From: Pycnococcus provasolii
Lineage: Eukaryota > Chlorophyta > Pseudoscourfieldiophyceae > Pseudoscourfieldiales > Pycnococcaceae
NCBI GenBank assembly: GCA_938743325.2
Contig: OW568891.1
Span: 186,001 to 250,000, forward strand
Direction of reading: 5' to 3'
DNA length: 64,000 nt
The notes below the pieces were generated by a model. The model worked only from the letters and a program-made list of their open reading frames with translations, did not search any database and was not told the origin of the DNA. The position numbers and the translations under genes were made by a program. Positions 47,891 through 56,979 of the stretch are shown one piece after another (within the stretch, counting starts at the first letter, position 1; each line of letters starts with the position of its first letter).

Positions 47891-49231
47891 CTCGTCACGA
47901 ACCGCAACAGCCTGTTCAAGCTTCAGAACCGCTACGCCGTTGAGCGCATGAACCCGGAGCTGTGGGCGCTCGTGCTCGATCCTGAGAACCAGTTCCGTCG
48001 CCAGCTGATTGACCAGGTGGTGTCCACCGCGCTTCCTGAGTCGAAGAACCCGGAGCAGGTGAGCATCACGGTCAAAGCTTTCATGACGGCGGAGCTGCCG
48101 AACGAGCTGATTGAGCTCCTGGAGAAGATTGTTCTGCAGAACGGCGCCATCAGCGGGAATCCGAACCTGCAGAACCTGCTCATTCTCACCGCCATCAAGG
48201 TGGACAAGACGCGCGTCATGGACTACATCACCCGCCTCAACGCGTTCGACTGTCCGGCGGTGGGAGAGATTGCCGTGGGCAGCGAGCTGTACGAGGAGGC
48301 GTTCGCCACTTACCGCAAGTTCCAGCTGAACGAGCTCGCGGTGAAGGTGCTGCTTGAGAATGTCGAGACGATCGAGCGTGCTCACGAGTTTGCCACCAAG
48401 GTGGATGAGCCGAAGGAGTGGAGCGAGCTTGCTGCCGCGCAGCTTCTTGCGAACACCGTTCCCGGCGCCATTGCCAGCTACATCCGCGCGAACGACCACT
48501 CGGCATCCACGGATGTGATCGCCGCGGCACGCCGTGCGGGCTGCTACGACGACATGGTGAAGTACCTGCAGATGGTTCGCAAGAAGGGCGTGAAGGAGAG
48601 CCACGTGGACACGGAGCTCGCGTACAGCTTCGCCCACACGAACCAGCTCGGACCTCTGGAGGAGTTCATCAGCGGCCCGAACGCCGCGAACATCGCCAGC
48701 GTGGGAGATCGGTGCTTCGACGAGGGCCTGTTCGAGGCGGCGAAGCTGCTGTACCAGGCGGCTGTGGATGCCGCACGCAAGGCGAACAGCCCCAAGACAT
48801 GGAAGGAGGTGTGCTTCGCGTGCGTGGACGAGGGCGAGTTCCGCCTCGCGCAGGGACAGCAGCTTTTCTTGTGTAGGTTCGGAAGCTCCGTCGTTCTTGC
48901 CGACTCGTTCTTCACTGTAACAAAACATGAGGAAGGTATCCTCAAAAATCCACCTATAATGGAGGAATGTAACCTCCTAGTCAAAAATCTCGCGATTCTC
49001 TTCCTCCTAGTAGGCTACTGCCGAAGGGAGAAGTCGACGACCCTGCCACCACCAGCAAGATGGGTGGCAGGGCGGCGATGGCGTTTGCTGCGCCGCCAGC
49101 GCGGGGGAACCATGATTGTGGTGAAGACGCTCACGGGAAAGGAAATCCCAATTGACATTGAACCCTCGGACACCATCGAGCGAATCAAAGAGTATGTCGA
49201 GGAGAAGGACGCTCCGCGCGACCGATCGTGA
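47696..49231 (+). pseudogene. Chimeric ORF: signal peptide + poly-Thr + clathrin heavy-chain fragment + TIG fragment + half a ubiquitin
   Basis: 511 codons in one frame. [20 protein letters not shown] is a signal peptide. A (ACA)n run encodes about 22 Thr. Then ~300 residues match the proximal-leg region of clathrin heavy chain ([55 protein letters not shown]), corresponding to roughly residues 990-1295 of the animal protein. About 19 residues are missing between AAKLLYQ and [11 protein letters not shown]. At 48853 the frame switches to a TIG fragment ([19 protein letters not shown]), then linker, then a divergent ubiquitin N-half ([20 protein letters not shown]). A secreted, truncated clathrin makes no functional sense. 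I read it as captured and fused fragments. Confidence 0.8.
48853..49114 (+). repeat. 262-bp shared junction block, copy A
   Basis: Aligns without gaps, apparently identical, to 56619-56880. Begins with TIG coding sequence and ends at an ATG. Upstream here is clathrin and downstream ubiquitin, while in copy B upstream is TIG and downstream a dioxygenase. Confidence 0.9.
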
Positions 49232-49382
49232 TCTTATCATTCGTCGCCATGCCCCCGCCGATCCACGCGCCCCACTCCAAGATCGGCACCTGCTCGCCAC
49301 TCGCATGCGCGGCGTGCGCGGCGGCGTCGAGCGCGGCATTCTCGGCGCGGTAGTTGGACTGCCCCGGCGAACTGAGGAACAC
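49209..49382 (-). pseudogene. Polyketide-synthase ketoreductase (KR) fragment, copy A
   Basis: Minus frame FLSSPGQSNYRAENAALDAA followed by VPILEWGAWIGGGMATND is the characteristic end of a PKS KR domain (SPGQANYAAANAALDAL...WGAW). Its last 27 bp (49209-49235) recur at 58334-58360, where the same PKS sequence continues. Isolated, so a captured piece. Confidence 0.75.
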
Positions 49383-49403
49383 CGCCAGCGACGAAAACGG
49401 AAC

Positions 49404-50103
49404 CTAGAACCTGTGCCGATACCGCATTCGAGCGCCGAACTTGCGCAGCATCTGGTGCATCTCAAGGTCGGCACTCTCGCCCTCCTCAGCCTTCGCCGAG
49501 TACAGGTACGTGCACGTCGCGCGGTTCTTCGAGTACGACTGTCCATCGAGCGACACGCGCAGGTCAACCACGCCCACGTTGACGACCGCAGGTGCGACGC
49601 ACTTGAACTTGGAATACACACCTCGTCGCCTTCGAGGATCTCGAACGTTGCACCAGCCGCCGTGAACTACTCGCCGTCGAGCGAGAAGAGAAGCGCGACG
49701 TTCTCACGTGCCGTGCCCGGGTGCGCCGTGCACACCACTGCCAGGCTTGCCGAGTCGGCGGTGAAGTAGAACGAGTCGGCAGGAACGACGGAGCTTCCGA
49801 ACCTACACAAGAAAAGCTGCTGTCCCTCCGGCACCGCCGCGCGCCAGCTTCGGCGTCACGCGCGTTCCGCCCGTCGCAGGGCCCACGGCGGGAGCCAGCG
49901 CCACCATGCAAAGCTCCGAGATCTTGATCGTCGTCGACGCCACGGGCAGCTCTGAGACGTCGTTCACTCCATTGCTGTCGTCAGCATCCGCCGCGTACAC
50001 GAGTCCGTAGAAGTCGTAGAGCGAGAACTCGTAGAAGCCGTAGAAGTCGTAGAACGTCGTCTGGTAGACGGTGTGAGCCACCTCGGTCGGCTCGCCGAAC
50101 TTT
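49404..50103 (-). pseudogene. Degenerate inverted copy of TIG/IPT-domain gene pieces
   Basis: Minus-strand frames repeat segments of the gene at 55600-56640 with changed order: KFGEPTEVAHTVYQTTFYDF and AAVGPATGG-type TIG-3 first, including its distal part (DSASLAVVCTAHPGTARENV) that copy B lacks, then FKCVAPAVVNVGVVDLRVSL with SADLEMHQ. Several frame changes separate the pieces. Non-functional shuffled duplicate. Confidence 0.75.
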
Positions 50104-50220
50104 GGGGATATCCCCAAGTGGAAGTACCGCAACCAGGAGAAACCCGAAATCAACCCTGACATACCACGAGCTCTGGACGAGCTCCCCCATTCTTCGGGGG
50201 TGCCAGGAAGGTCCACGGGG

Positions 50221-50256
50221 ACCAAGAAAATCCACATTAATGTGGATTTTCTTGGT
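50221..50256. repeat. Perfect 36-bp palindrome
   Basis: ACCAAGAAAATCCACATT reads identically as its own reverse complement to the right with no spacer. A second, shorter palindrome (ACGTTATC-TT-GATAACGT) follows at 50260-50277, right at the start of the segmental duplication. Confidence 0.93.
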
Positions 50257-50646
50257 GATACGTTATCTTGATAACGTGATCTTTTTTTTCTTTTCTCTTT
50301 TTTTTCTTTTTAGACTTCTTTTCGTAAGAGGTGTCAGTCCTCTGTTTGTTTTTTTTAGGATGTTTTTCTTCATCCATATGCAAAAAAAAATCTTTCTTTT
50401 TATTACAAAGTTACAAACCACCCACTCACTGCTCTTGCTCTCACGTGCGCGCTGCGTTCGATGGCATCTGCGACGGTAGCGCCACGACGACCCGGCGAGG
50501 TGCACATTCCTCGCCGACGCCGACGCCGACGGCACCACCACCATCACCATCGTCGTCATCAGCGGCAGCGGCAGACGACAGTGGGAATGACACGGGAGTG
50601 GGGGGGGGGGGGGGGGGGGGGCGAGGGGATGCGAAACCCTAGGCTT

Positions 50647-50762
50647 GCCTAGATTGTGCTGCGCCGCCGCGTAGCCCCGCGCAGCCGCCTGCTCGTAGCA
50701 GTGTGCCGCCAGCGCAGGATCAGCGGCCACGCCCAGACCGTGCTGGTAGCAGTGCGCGAGTC
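50647..50762 (-). pseudogene. Sel1-repeat exon fragment, copy A
   Basis: Minus frame GLAHCYQHGLGVAADPALAA followed by HCYEQAAARGYAAAQHNLG is one Sel1 repeat. CAG| precedes it and it is followed by a poly-C-bearing noncoding stretch, so it looks like a single exon with flanking intron sequence. Repeated at 58746-58861. Confidence 0.7.
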
Positions 50763-50944
50763 CTGCTACGCGTTCATGACAGGAGCAATGAAAGAATGAG
50801 AAGGAAAAGGAGGGGGGGGGGGGGGGGGGGGGGGAAGGGGGCGAGAAATCCTCCCACGAGCCAAACTAGGTCGGAAGGAGGGAGAGTGAGAGAGTCCCGA
50901 TTCTGCTGCTTCGGGAACGACTTTTCTTTTTTGTCGGGGAACTT

Positions 50945-51212
50945 GTTGTCGGGAACTTGTCCCCCGTTTTGTAGGGGCGTACAGGTCGAGACGACTGAAG
51001 ACGCTCGATCGGTTTCGACCTTTTCTTGATAGATCCACACAGGTGACCCACACCCCCCCTACTAAGATACCCTACTTGGTTGTCGGGAACTTGTCCCCCG
51101 TTTTGTAGGGGCGTACAGGTCGAGACGACTGAAGACGCTCGATCGGTTTCGACCTTTTCTTGATAGATCCAAACCCCTTTTTTCTTCCTTTCTGGAGAAT
51201 GGAATAATTGAG
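50945..51212 (+). repeat. 134-bp tandem repeat, two copies
   Basis: Unit starts GTTGTCGGGAACTTGTCCCC at 50945 and 51079. Each unit includes the TCGATCGGTTTCGACC end motif of the type-2 TIR. Confidence 0.9.
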
Positions 51213-51459
51213 TTTTAGCATGGTCCTAGTGGTGCAAGACCAAGGGCGAATCCCCAAAGTGGTCGGGGGCGTGCCGACCAAAAATTAGTGGGGCAGTTAG
51301 TGGGGCAGACTAAATCGCCCGTTATAACAGGAGAGTATTTCTAGGAAGCACGACCTGAGTGCCCGTACTCTCGTACCGGTTTGGTGGAGGGCCGACCTAT
51401 CGCCCCGTTGTTCTCCGCCGACCTAACGCCCCGTTGTGGAGAGGTCCTCCTGGAGGTGA

Positions 51460-51512
51460 TCGTTTTTTCGCCACCTCCAGGAGGACCTCTCCTGGAGGTG
51501 GCGAAAAAACGA
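51460..51512. repeat. Long hairpin at inner TIR end (24-bp arms, 5-nt loop)
   Basis: TCGTTTTTTCGCCACCTCC-AGGAG pairs perfectly with the downstream arm. Equivalent hairpins are at 55080-55132, 59694-59746 and, with altered sequence but preserved pairing, 61950-61995. Confidence 0.92.
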
Positions 51513-51549
51513 CACCATCTCCGCCATCGCCATCACCACTCACCACCCT

Positions 51550-51850
51550 TCAATACTCCCCTCCTTCGCTTGTGTGACAGGCACCTGGGGCAACGCCCTC
51601 CTGCACAATCAAACGGGCAAGAGCCGCGGCCGCGGCCATGTCGTCGTCGTCGTCGTCGCTCAGGTCAGCAAGGAGGTCGCGTGCCCTTGCCGATAGCTTA
51701 GCGCGATGACGTGGTGATGAGGGCGGTGAAGCAAGACGAGGTTGAGGCGGCAGCGCTTGTGCCGGGGCAGGTGCGCGCGGGGCAACCGGCTCGCCGAGAA
51801 GACGCGCCATTGCGTCGTCGTACTGCCACGTCATATCCGGCATCGTCGGC
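51550..51850 (-). pseudogene. Fragment encoding an acidic Ala/Pro-rich peptide, copy A
   Basis: Minus frame from MPDMTWQYDDAMARLLGEPV through ARDLLADLSDDDDDDMAAAA to the TIR junction. Duplicated at 59784-60085. Function unknown, and it looks like a captured exon. Confidence 0.45.
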
Positions 51851-52077
51851 GAAGGTGGTGGAAGAGGTGGAGACGGCTGTGCAAGGGAAGGCGGGAGCGG
51901 CGGAGGAGGAGGCGGAGCAGATTGACGCTGCTTGACCCGGAGGAGGCGGCGGAGCAGATTGATGCGGCGGCGGCGGCGGCGGCGGAGCAGATTGACCACA
52001 CGTGGCGTTCGGGATCTTGACCACCTGAAAGTTTACAATCAACACGTGTGATGCAAATATAGTCTAAGTTCTAAGTT

Positions 52078-54707
52078 CTAAGAAGTTCTAATTTGTATTT
52101 CTTTAATTCCAAGAAAACCACCAGCACGCCCGCCTGGACCGCGCGCAATCACAACCCTGCCGTTTGGCGTCGCATTCGTGACACGCACCGTCAGCGAGCG
52201 GCACGTGCCATGCACCTCCACACCCATTTCGCCGCTGGATTCCACCTCCACGGAGGACACTTTTCCCAGCGCAAAGTCTGCCGTTGCGATGGGAAGCGCA
52301 ATTGCGTACTGGCTCACCGGGCCAATCACGCGAACGGTTCTCGTCCCAGGCGCATACCCTGGCGCAGACACGCGCACGCTGTAATCACCTGGAAGGAGCG
52401 CATTGTGGTACGTGCCATCGTCGCCCACAAGGATCGGCACGCCATTGTTCACAGTCACCACGGCACCGGGGATCCCGGCATTGGTTGCGGCATCCACAAC
52501 ACGTCCCGCGAGCGCGCCGCTCGCACCCGCAGCTCGCATCACAAAGCCTGATAGCGCACGCTCGTGGTCCGCAGCCATGCGATCGAGCTGGTGTGCCGAC
52601 GGAGCTTTCGTGTCGCTCACCTCAATCGTCATTTCGAGCGCGCCCGTCGACGCGTACAGGGCGTCCTGCGAAGTCCCACTCACAGGGTACCACGCCGCGC
52701 CGTTCGTCACGCCGCCCGCAAACTGGCGCGACGACGTCGACGACGTGAAGCGAAGCGTGCACCGCTCCGAAAAGGTCGTGCCACCGAGCTGCGCGGCAAG
52801 GGCGCTCTCGTCCGAAAGGCGCACGCTCGTGTCACTGAGCGCCAGACCACCCGCCATTCCCATGCACGACACCTGGCCCTCGGTCGTATCGGAGGTGGCC
52901 ACAATCACCTCCACGGTGCGCGCACCCTCGGGCCACGCATTCAGCTTCACCTGCACCAGTCCCGCGGAGCCACCCTCCGTGGTGACGACTCCCGCACCCG
53001 ACCCGTCGGGTGACAGAGCAAGCAGGCGATCTGCGGTCATGGCTGGCGTCGACGATGCAACGGAGTTCACGGCGTACGTCGACGAACCATCTCGCGCGTC
53101 CATCTTGCGCACGCCGGTGTTCACGGGCATCAGCCACCTTCCAAGCCCGCTGTCGTACGCGCGGCTGAGACGCCCGAAGAAGTCGTATCCGTTGTTGTCG
53201 GGGCAGCTCGCGCTACCTGCGCTGAGCACGGCCACGAGACGCTTCGTCGTGGCGTCAAGCAGTCCGCATCCCGAGCTGCCGCGCTCCGTGGTGCCGTCGT
53301 CCCACCCACTGACGAGGAAGTGCGTGTTCGGCACGCGGTCGCAGAACGTGCACGTTGTGAGAGACGCGCGGTGGCGATCGAGGCTGATCTTTTTGTAGTC
53401 GCCGCTGGGATGGTGGATTGCGAAGCTGCTCTGGGGCATGTTGTCCACCTCTGTATCCCATCTTTGGTAGTATGGACGGTAGTGGCTCGGAATCGGGCTC
53501 GTGATTTCAAGCAAGATGGTGTCGCTCGGTCGATCCGCGAACAGCAGACGCGCACCCTGCACAAACTCGTCGAAGCGGCGCGGTGCGGCGAAGCGGCTGC
53601 ACTCACGCTCGTAATTGAAGAGGAATCCCCAGTAGTCGACGCTCTGCCCGCCCGAGTCGCCGAGGCAGTGGTGCGCGGTGATGACGTACTGCTTCGTGCT
53701 ATCCTGCGTGTTGAGCAGTGTTCCCGTGCACACAGCCTGTCCACTCGTGCCTCCCGTGAGAATTTGAACGACGGCACGCCTCTCCTTGTCAAAGCCGTCG
53801 CCGAGCTGGCACGTGATGTCGTTGTTGCACAGTCCACTGTCTCCGTGAGGATCCTTCGCGATCACCCCGTCCTGGTCGTCCGTGATGTTGTAGACATCCT
53901 GCAGACGCGGTATCATCGACATCGACGTCGACGTCTCCTCCGTCGTCGACGAAGCGCTGCGCACGCTCACGTCGCGGAATCCCTGCATAACGCTCGTGAT
54001 GTGCAAGCGCATCGGCGGATCGTGGCTGAATCGTTCGTAGTACTCGATCGTCACGCGGTCGCCGTGGATGGGCGGCGTGACAAAACAAACTTGCGATCAG
54101 GGCGAATGTCGTCGTGCGTGTAGTACAGCGTCGTCCCTTCGTTGCTGTAGATGAACAGGTCGCACGCGCCATCGGCGCACTGTGGGATATAAAACACGCT
54201 GAAGTGGATCGTGAGCGACGTAGTCTGTGGTGCATCAATCATCATCTTCCGGATGTGTGCGCCGTCAAACAGCTGGTAGTGCGTTCCGTTGTCCTTCGAC
54301 CCCACGCCGTTCGGTCCAATTTCCAGAGGCACGCCGTACGCCATCGGTGGCTTAGACGCACCACGCACGTACGTTCCCTCCTGTCCGTTCGTCGCCTCGA
54401 CACCTCCATTCGCGGACGACGCCTCCTCGAGCTCCGTGCGCCTCGCCATGTCGTTCTCAATTTCACGCGCATTCGACTCCAGCAAGGTATTGTCCCACGT
54501 GGCGAGTTGAATTTTGTCAGGTGGCGTGGTAACTCCGTTGACGATCGCCTTGATCATGGTATCCGTTCTTGGTGCGACGGGCGTGTTGGCCATGACTGGT
54601 TCGTTCATGTCCGCCGCAAAAGTGAGCGTGGCTTGTGATGATGCGAGCATGATGATAAGGGAAATAGCGGCTGACATCACAGCAGCAGAGTTCATCACCA
54701 TCATCAT
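52078..54707 (-). CDS. Secreted lysyl-endopeptidase-like serine protease (S1E) with carboxypeptidase-regulatory-like domain; frame interrupted once
   Basis: The 5' ORF (54707-54051) has a signal peptide (SAAISLIIMLASSQATLTFA) and a pro-region. The 3' ORF (to 52078) holds the protease: GDSGLCNNDITCQLGDGFDK, CTGTLLN, VITAHHCLG (His), DTILLEI (Asp), FAIHHPSGDYKKIS and TERGSSGCGLLD (Ser). This matches bacterial Achromobacter-type lysyl endopeptidases, not animal trypsins. A C-terminal beta-sandwich GRVVDAATNAGIPGAVVTVN ... GDYSVRVSAPGYAPGTRTV is a carboxypeptidase-regulatory-like domain. The two frames overlap near 54051-54075, where homologous sequence passes from one frame to the other, so a one-base shift, a missed intron or an assembly error is likely. 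Bacterial origin is inferred. Confidence 0.8.
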
Positions 54708-55039
54708 CCTGAAGAACAGCGGCAGCGTGTTGCGTGTTTTGGTGACTCCACACTCTCACCTCGAGAGGCACGGCGCCAGCGATGATTGATCGTATTGTGC
54801 GTGTTGACTTGAGGCTTGCAAACACCAACCATCCTTCCTCCGACTTCATCATTGTATTGCGGCGTTCAACTGTTGTCCACTACTACATCTAAAGCCTATA
54901 TTGACAAAACTGTGCACACCGGAGGTGGCGCGGTAGTTCTTCCGCGTCGGAGGTGCCGCGGGAACCGTCGCAAAGTCCGTCAGCGCGTACGATATGACCA
55001 TCAGCGACACGCAGTACGGAGCGGCGAAAAGATACGTGA
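54708..55039. other. Upstream region of the protease gene inside the TIR element
   Basis: No convincing gene. 54895-55050 may hold a small captured piece, but I cannot name it. Confidence 0.3.
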
Positions 55040-55368
55040 CTAGGTGGTGAGTGGTGATGGCGATGGCGGAGATGGTGTCGTTTTTTCGCCACCTCCAGGA
55101 GAGGTCCTCCTGGAGGTGGCGAAAAAACGATCACCTCCAGGAGGACCTCTCCACAACGGGGCGTTAGGTCGGCGGAGAACAACGGGGCGATAGGTCGGCC
55201 CTCCACCAAACCGGTACGAGAGTACGGGCACTCAGGTCGTGCTTCCTAGAAATACTCTCCTGTTATAACGGGCGATTTAGTCTGCCCCACTAACTGCCCC
55301 ACTAATTTTTGGTCGGCACGCCCCCGACCACTTTGGGGATTCGCCCTTGGTCTTGCACCACTAGGACC

Positions 55369-56979
55369 ATGCTAAAACTCAATTATTCCATTCTCCAGAA
55401 AGGAAGAAAAAAGGGGTTTGGATCTATCAAGAAAAGGTCGAAACCGATCGATCCGACGAGCGTACTATATCCCTTTCCTCCACGTGAGGGAACCCATTGC
55501 GCTCCACCCAATCCCCTAACCACCCACGTAGGCTCCTCCTCTCCCCTCCCCCCCTCTCCTCCCCTCTTTTCTTTTAGTTTTCCGAGCGCGTGCTCGCTCG
55601 CCCTGCTTTCGGCGTTGTTCACCACCGCGGAAGCATACAGCGAGCGAAAGCCGTTCGAGTCTCACGAGAGCCACATGTGGGCAAAGAACAGCACGCACAA
55701 GATGTGCAGGCCCGTTGCGAGCGTCTCGCCTCTCGTGGGTCCCGCGAGCGGAGGTACCAAAGTTACGCTACAGCCGTTCCAGCAGCTGCCGGAAGACCAA
55801 AAGTTCTTCTTCTGCCAGTTTGGAGACACAACCCTCATCGCCGACTCGTTCTACACGATGCGCGGAAGGCCCGCGATCGTGCGCACGGATCCCCAGGGAA
55901 CGGACAAAGAGTCCGTGCCGTTGCGCCTTAGCTACGATGGCCTGACGTTCACCGACACCGGCGTGGACTACCACTACCACAGCGAGCTGTCCATTGCCCA
56001 GGTGAGCCCAGCAGCGGGAACTCTCGCAAGTGGCACCGAGGTGATGCTCGAGGTGAGGGGAAAGCTTACGCACAGCAGCTTCAACGACACGTGGGCGACA
56101 ACCGCGACGTGCCGTTTCGATGAGACGGAGGTGCCCGCAACGTTCGAGATCATCGAAGGCGACGAGATGTATTCAAAGTTCAAGTGCGTCGCACCTGCGG
56201 TCGTCAACGTGGGCGTGGTTGACCTGCGCGTGTCGCTCGATGGACAGTCGTACTCGAAGAACCGCGCGACGTACACGTACCTGTACTCGGCGAAGGCTGA
56301 GGAGGGCGAGAGTGCCGACCTTGAGATGCACCAGATGCCGCGCAAGTTCGGCGAGCCGACCGAGGTGGCTCCCACCGTCTACCAGACGACGTTCTACGAC
56401 TTCTACGGCTTCTACGAGTTCTCGCTCTACGACTTCTACGGACTCGTGTACGCGGCGGATGCTCACGACAGCAATGGAGTGAACGACGTCTCAGAGCTGC
56501 CCGTGGCGTCGACGACGATCAAGATCTCGGAGCTTTGCATGGTGGCGCTGGCTCCCGCCGTGGGCCCTGCGACGGGCGGAACGCGCGTGACGCTGAAGCT
56601 GGCGCGCGCGGTGCCGGAGGGACAGCAGCTTTTCTTGTGTAGGTTCGGAAGCTCCGTCGTTCTTGCCGACTCGTTCTTCACTGTAACAAAACATGAGGAA
56701 GGTATCCTCAAAAATCCACCTATAATGGAGGAATGTAACCTCCTAGTCAAAAATCTCGCGATTCTCTTCCTCCTAGTAGGCTACTGCCGAAGGGAGAAGT
56801 CGACGACCCTGCCACCACCAGCAAGATGGGTGGCAGGGCGGCGATGGCGTTTGCTGCGCCGCCAGCGCGGGGGAACCATGGAGAAGGTTATGCAATCACG
56901 GCGCTCGCTCCTACCACAAGTGACGAGAAAGATCTCGTCGCTGAATTGTTCAAACTACGCGACAAGGCTGTTGCGCTAA
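55369..56979 (+). pseudogene. TIG/IPT-domain secreted protein, 5' replaced by TIR sequence and 3' truncated by the 262-bp block
   Basis: The frame starts inside the right TIR of the neighbouring element (ATG 55369). TCTTTTAG at about 55572 looks like a 3' splice site before a Met-less signal peptide (FPSACSLALLSALFTTAEAY), so the original first exon is absent. Three TIG domains follow: VSPLVGPASGGTKVTL, VSPAAGTLASGTEVML and APAVGPATGGTRVTLKL, the last cut after [13 protein letters not shown] where sequence of the junction block continues. A YDFYGFYEFSLYDFYG segment lies between TIG2 and TIG3. TIG domains occur in plexin-like and algal surface proteins. Confidence 0.75.
56619..56880 (+). repeat. 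262-bp shared junction block, copy B
   Basis: Same as 48853-49114. The dioxygenase ORF starts inside it at 56826. Confidence 0.9.

Larger units (their letters stand above)
50267..51996 (+). repeat. Segmental duplication, copy A (about 1.7 kb)
   Basis: Matches 58361-60230 throughout. Differences are mainly poly-G tract length and one fewer 134-bp tandem unit. Contains a Sel1 fragment, 134-bp tandem repeats (from 50945 and 51079) and the left end of the TIR element 51139-55451. Confidence 0.92.
51139..55451 (-). mobile_element. TIR element (type-2 ends) carrying a secreted protease gene
   Basis: Ends 51139-51540 and about 55040-55451 are inverted copies sharing TCGATCGGTTTCGACC, the GGTGCAAGACCAAGGGCGAA block and the CCGACCTATCGCCCCGTTGT / CCGACCTAACGCCCCGTTGT pair also found in the 30930-36314 element. 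Each inner end adds a 24-bp-arm hairpin (51460-51512). No transposase inside. Cargo is the protease gene plus an Ala/Asp-rich fragment. I see no clean target duplication, and the left end is embedded in a 134-bp tandem repeat. Confidence 0.75.

Noticed and set aside
51359-51701. Short ORFs over the TIRs (repeated identically at 55040, 59593 and 62000)
   Set aside because: They follow the conserved TIR sequence and recur wherever it does, with no protein features.
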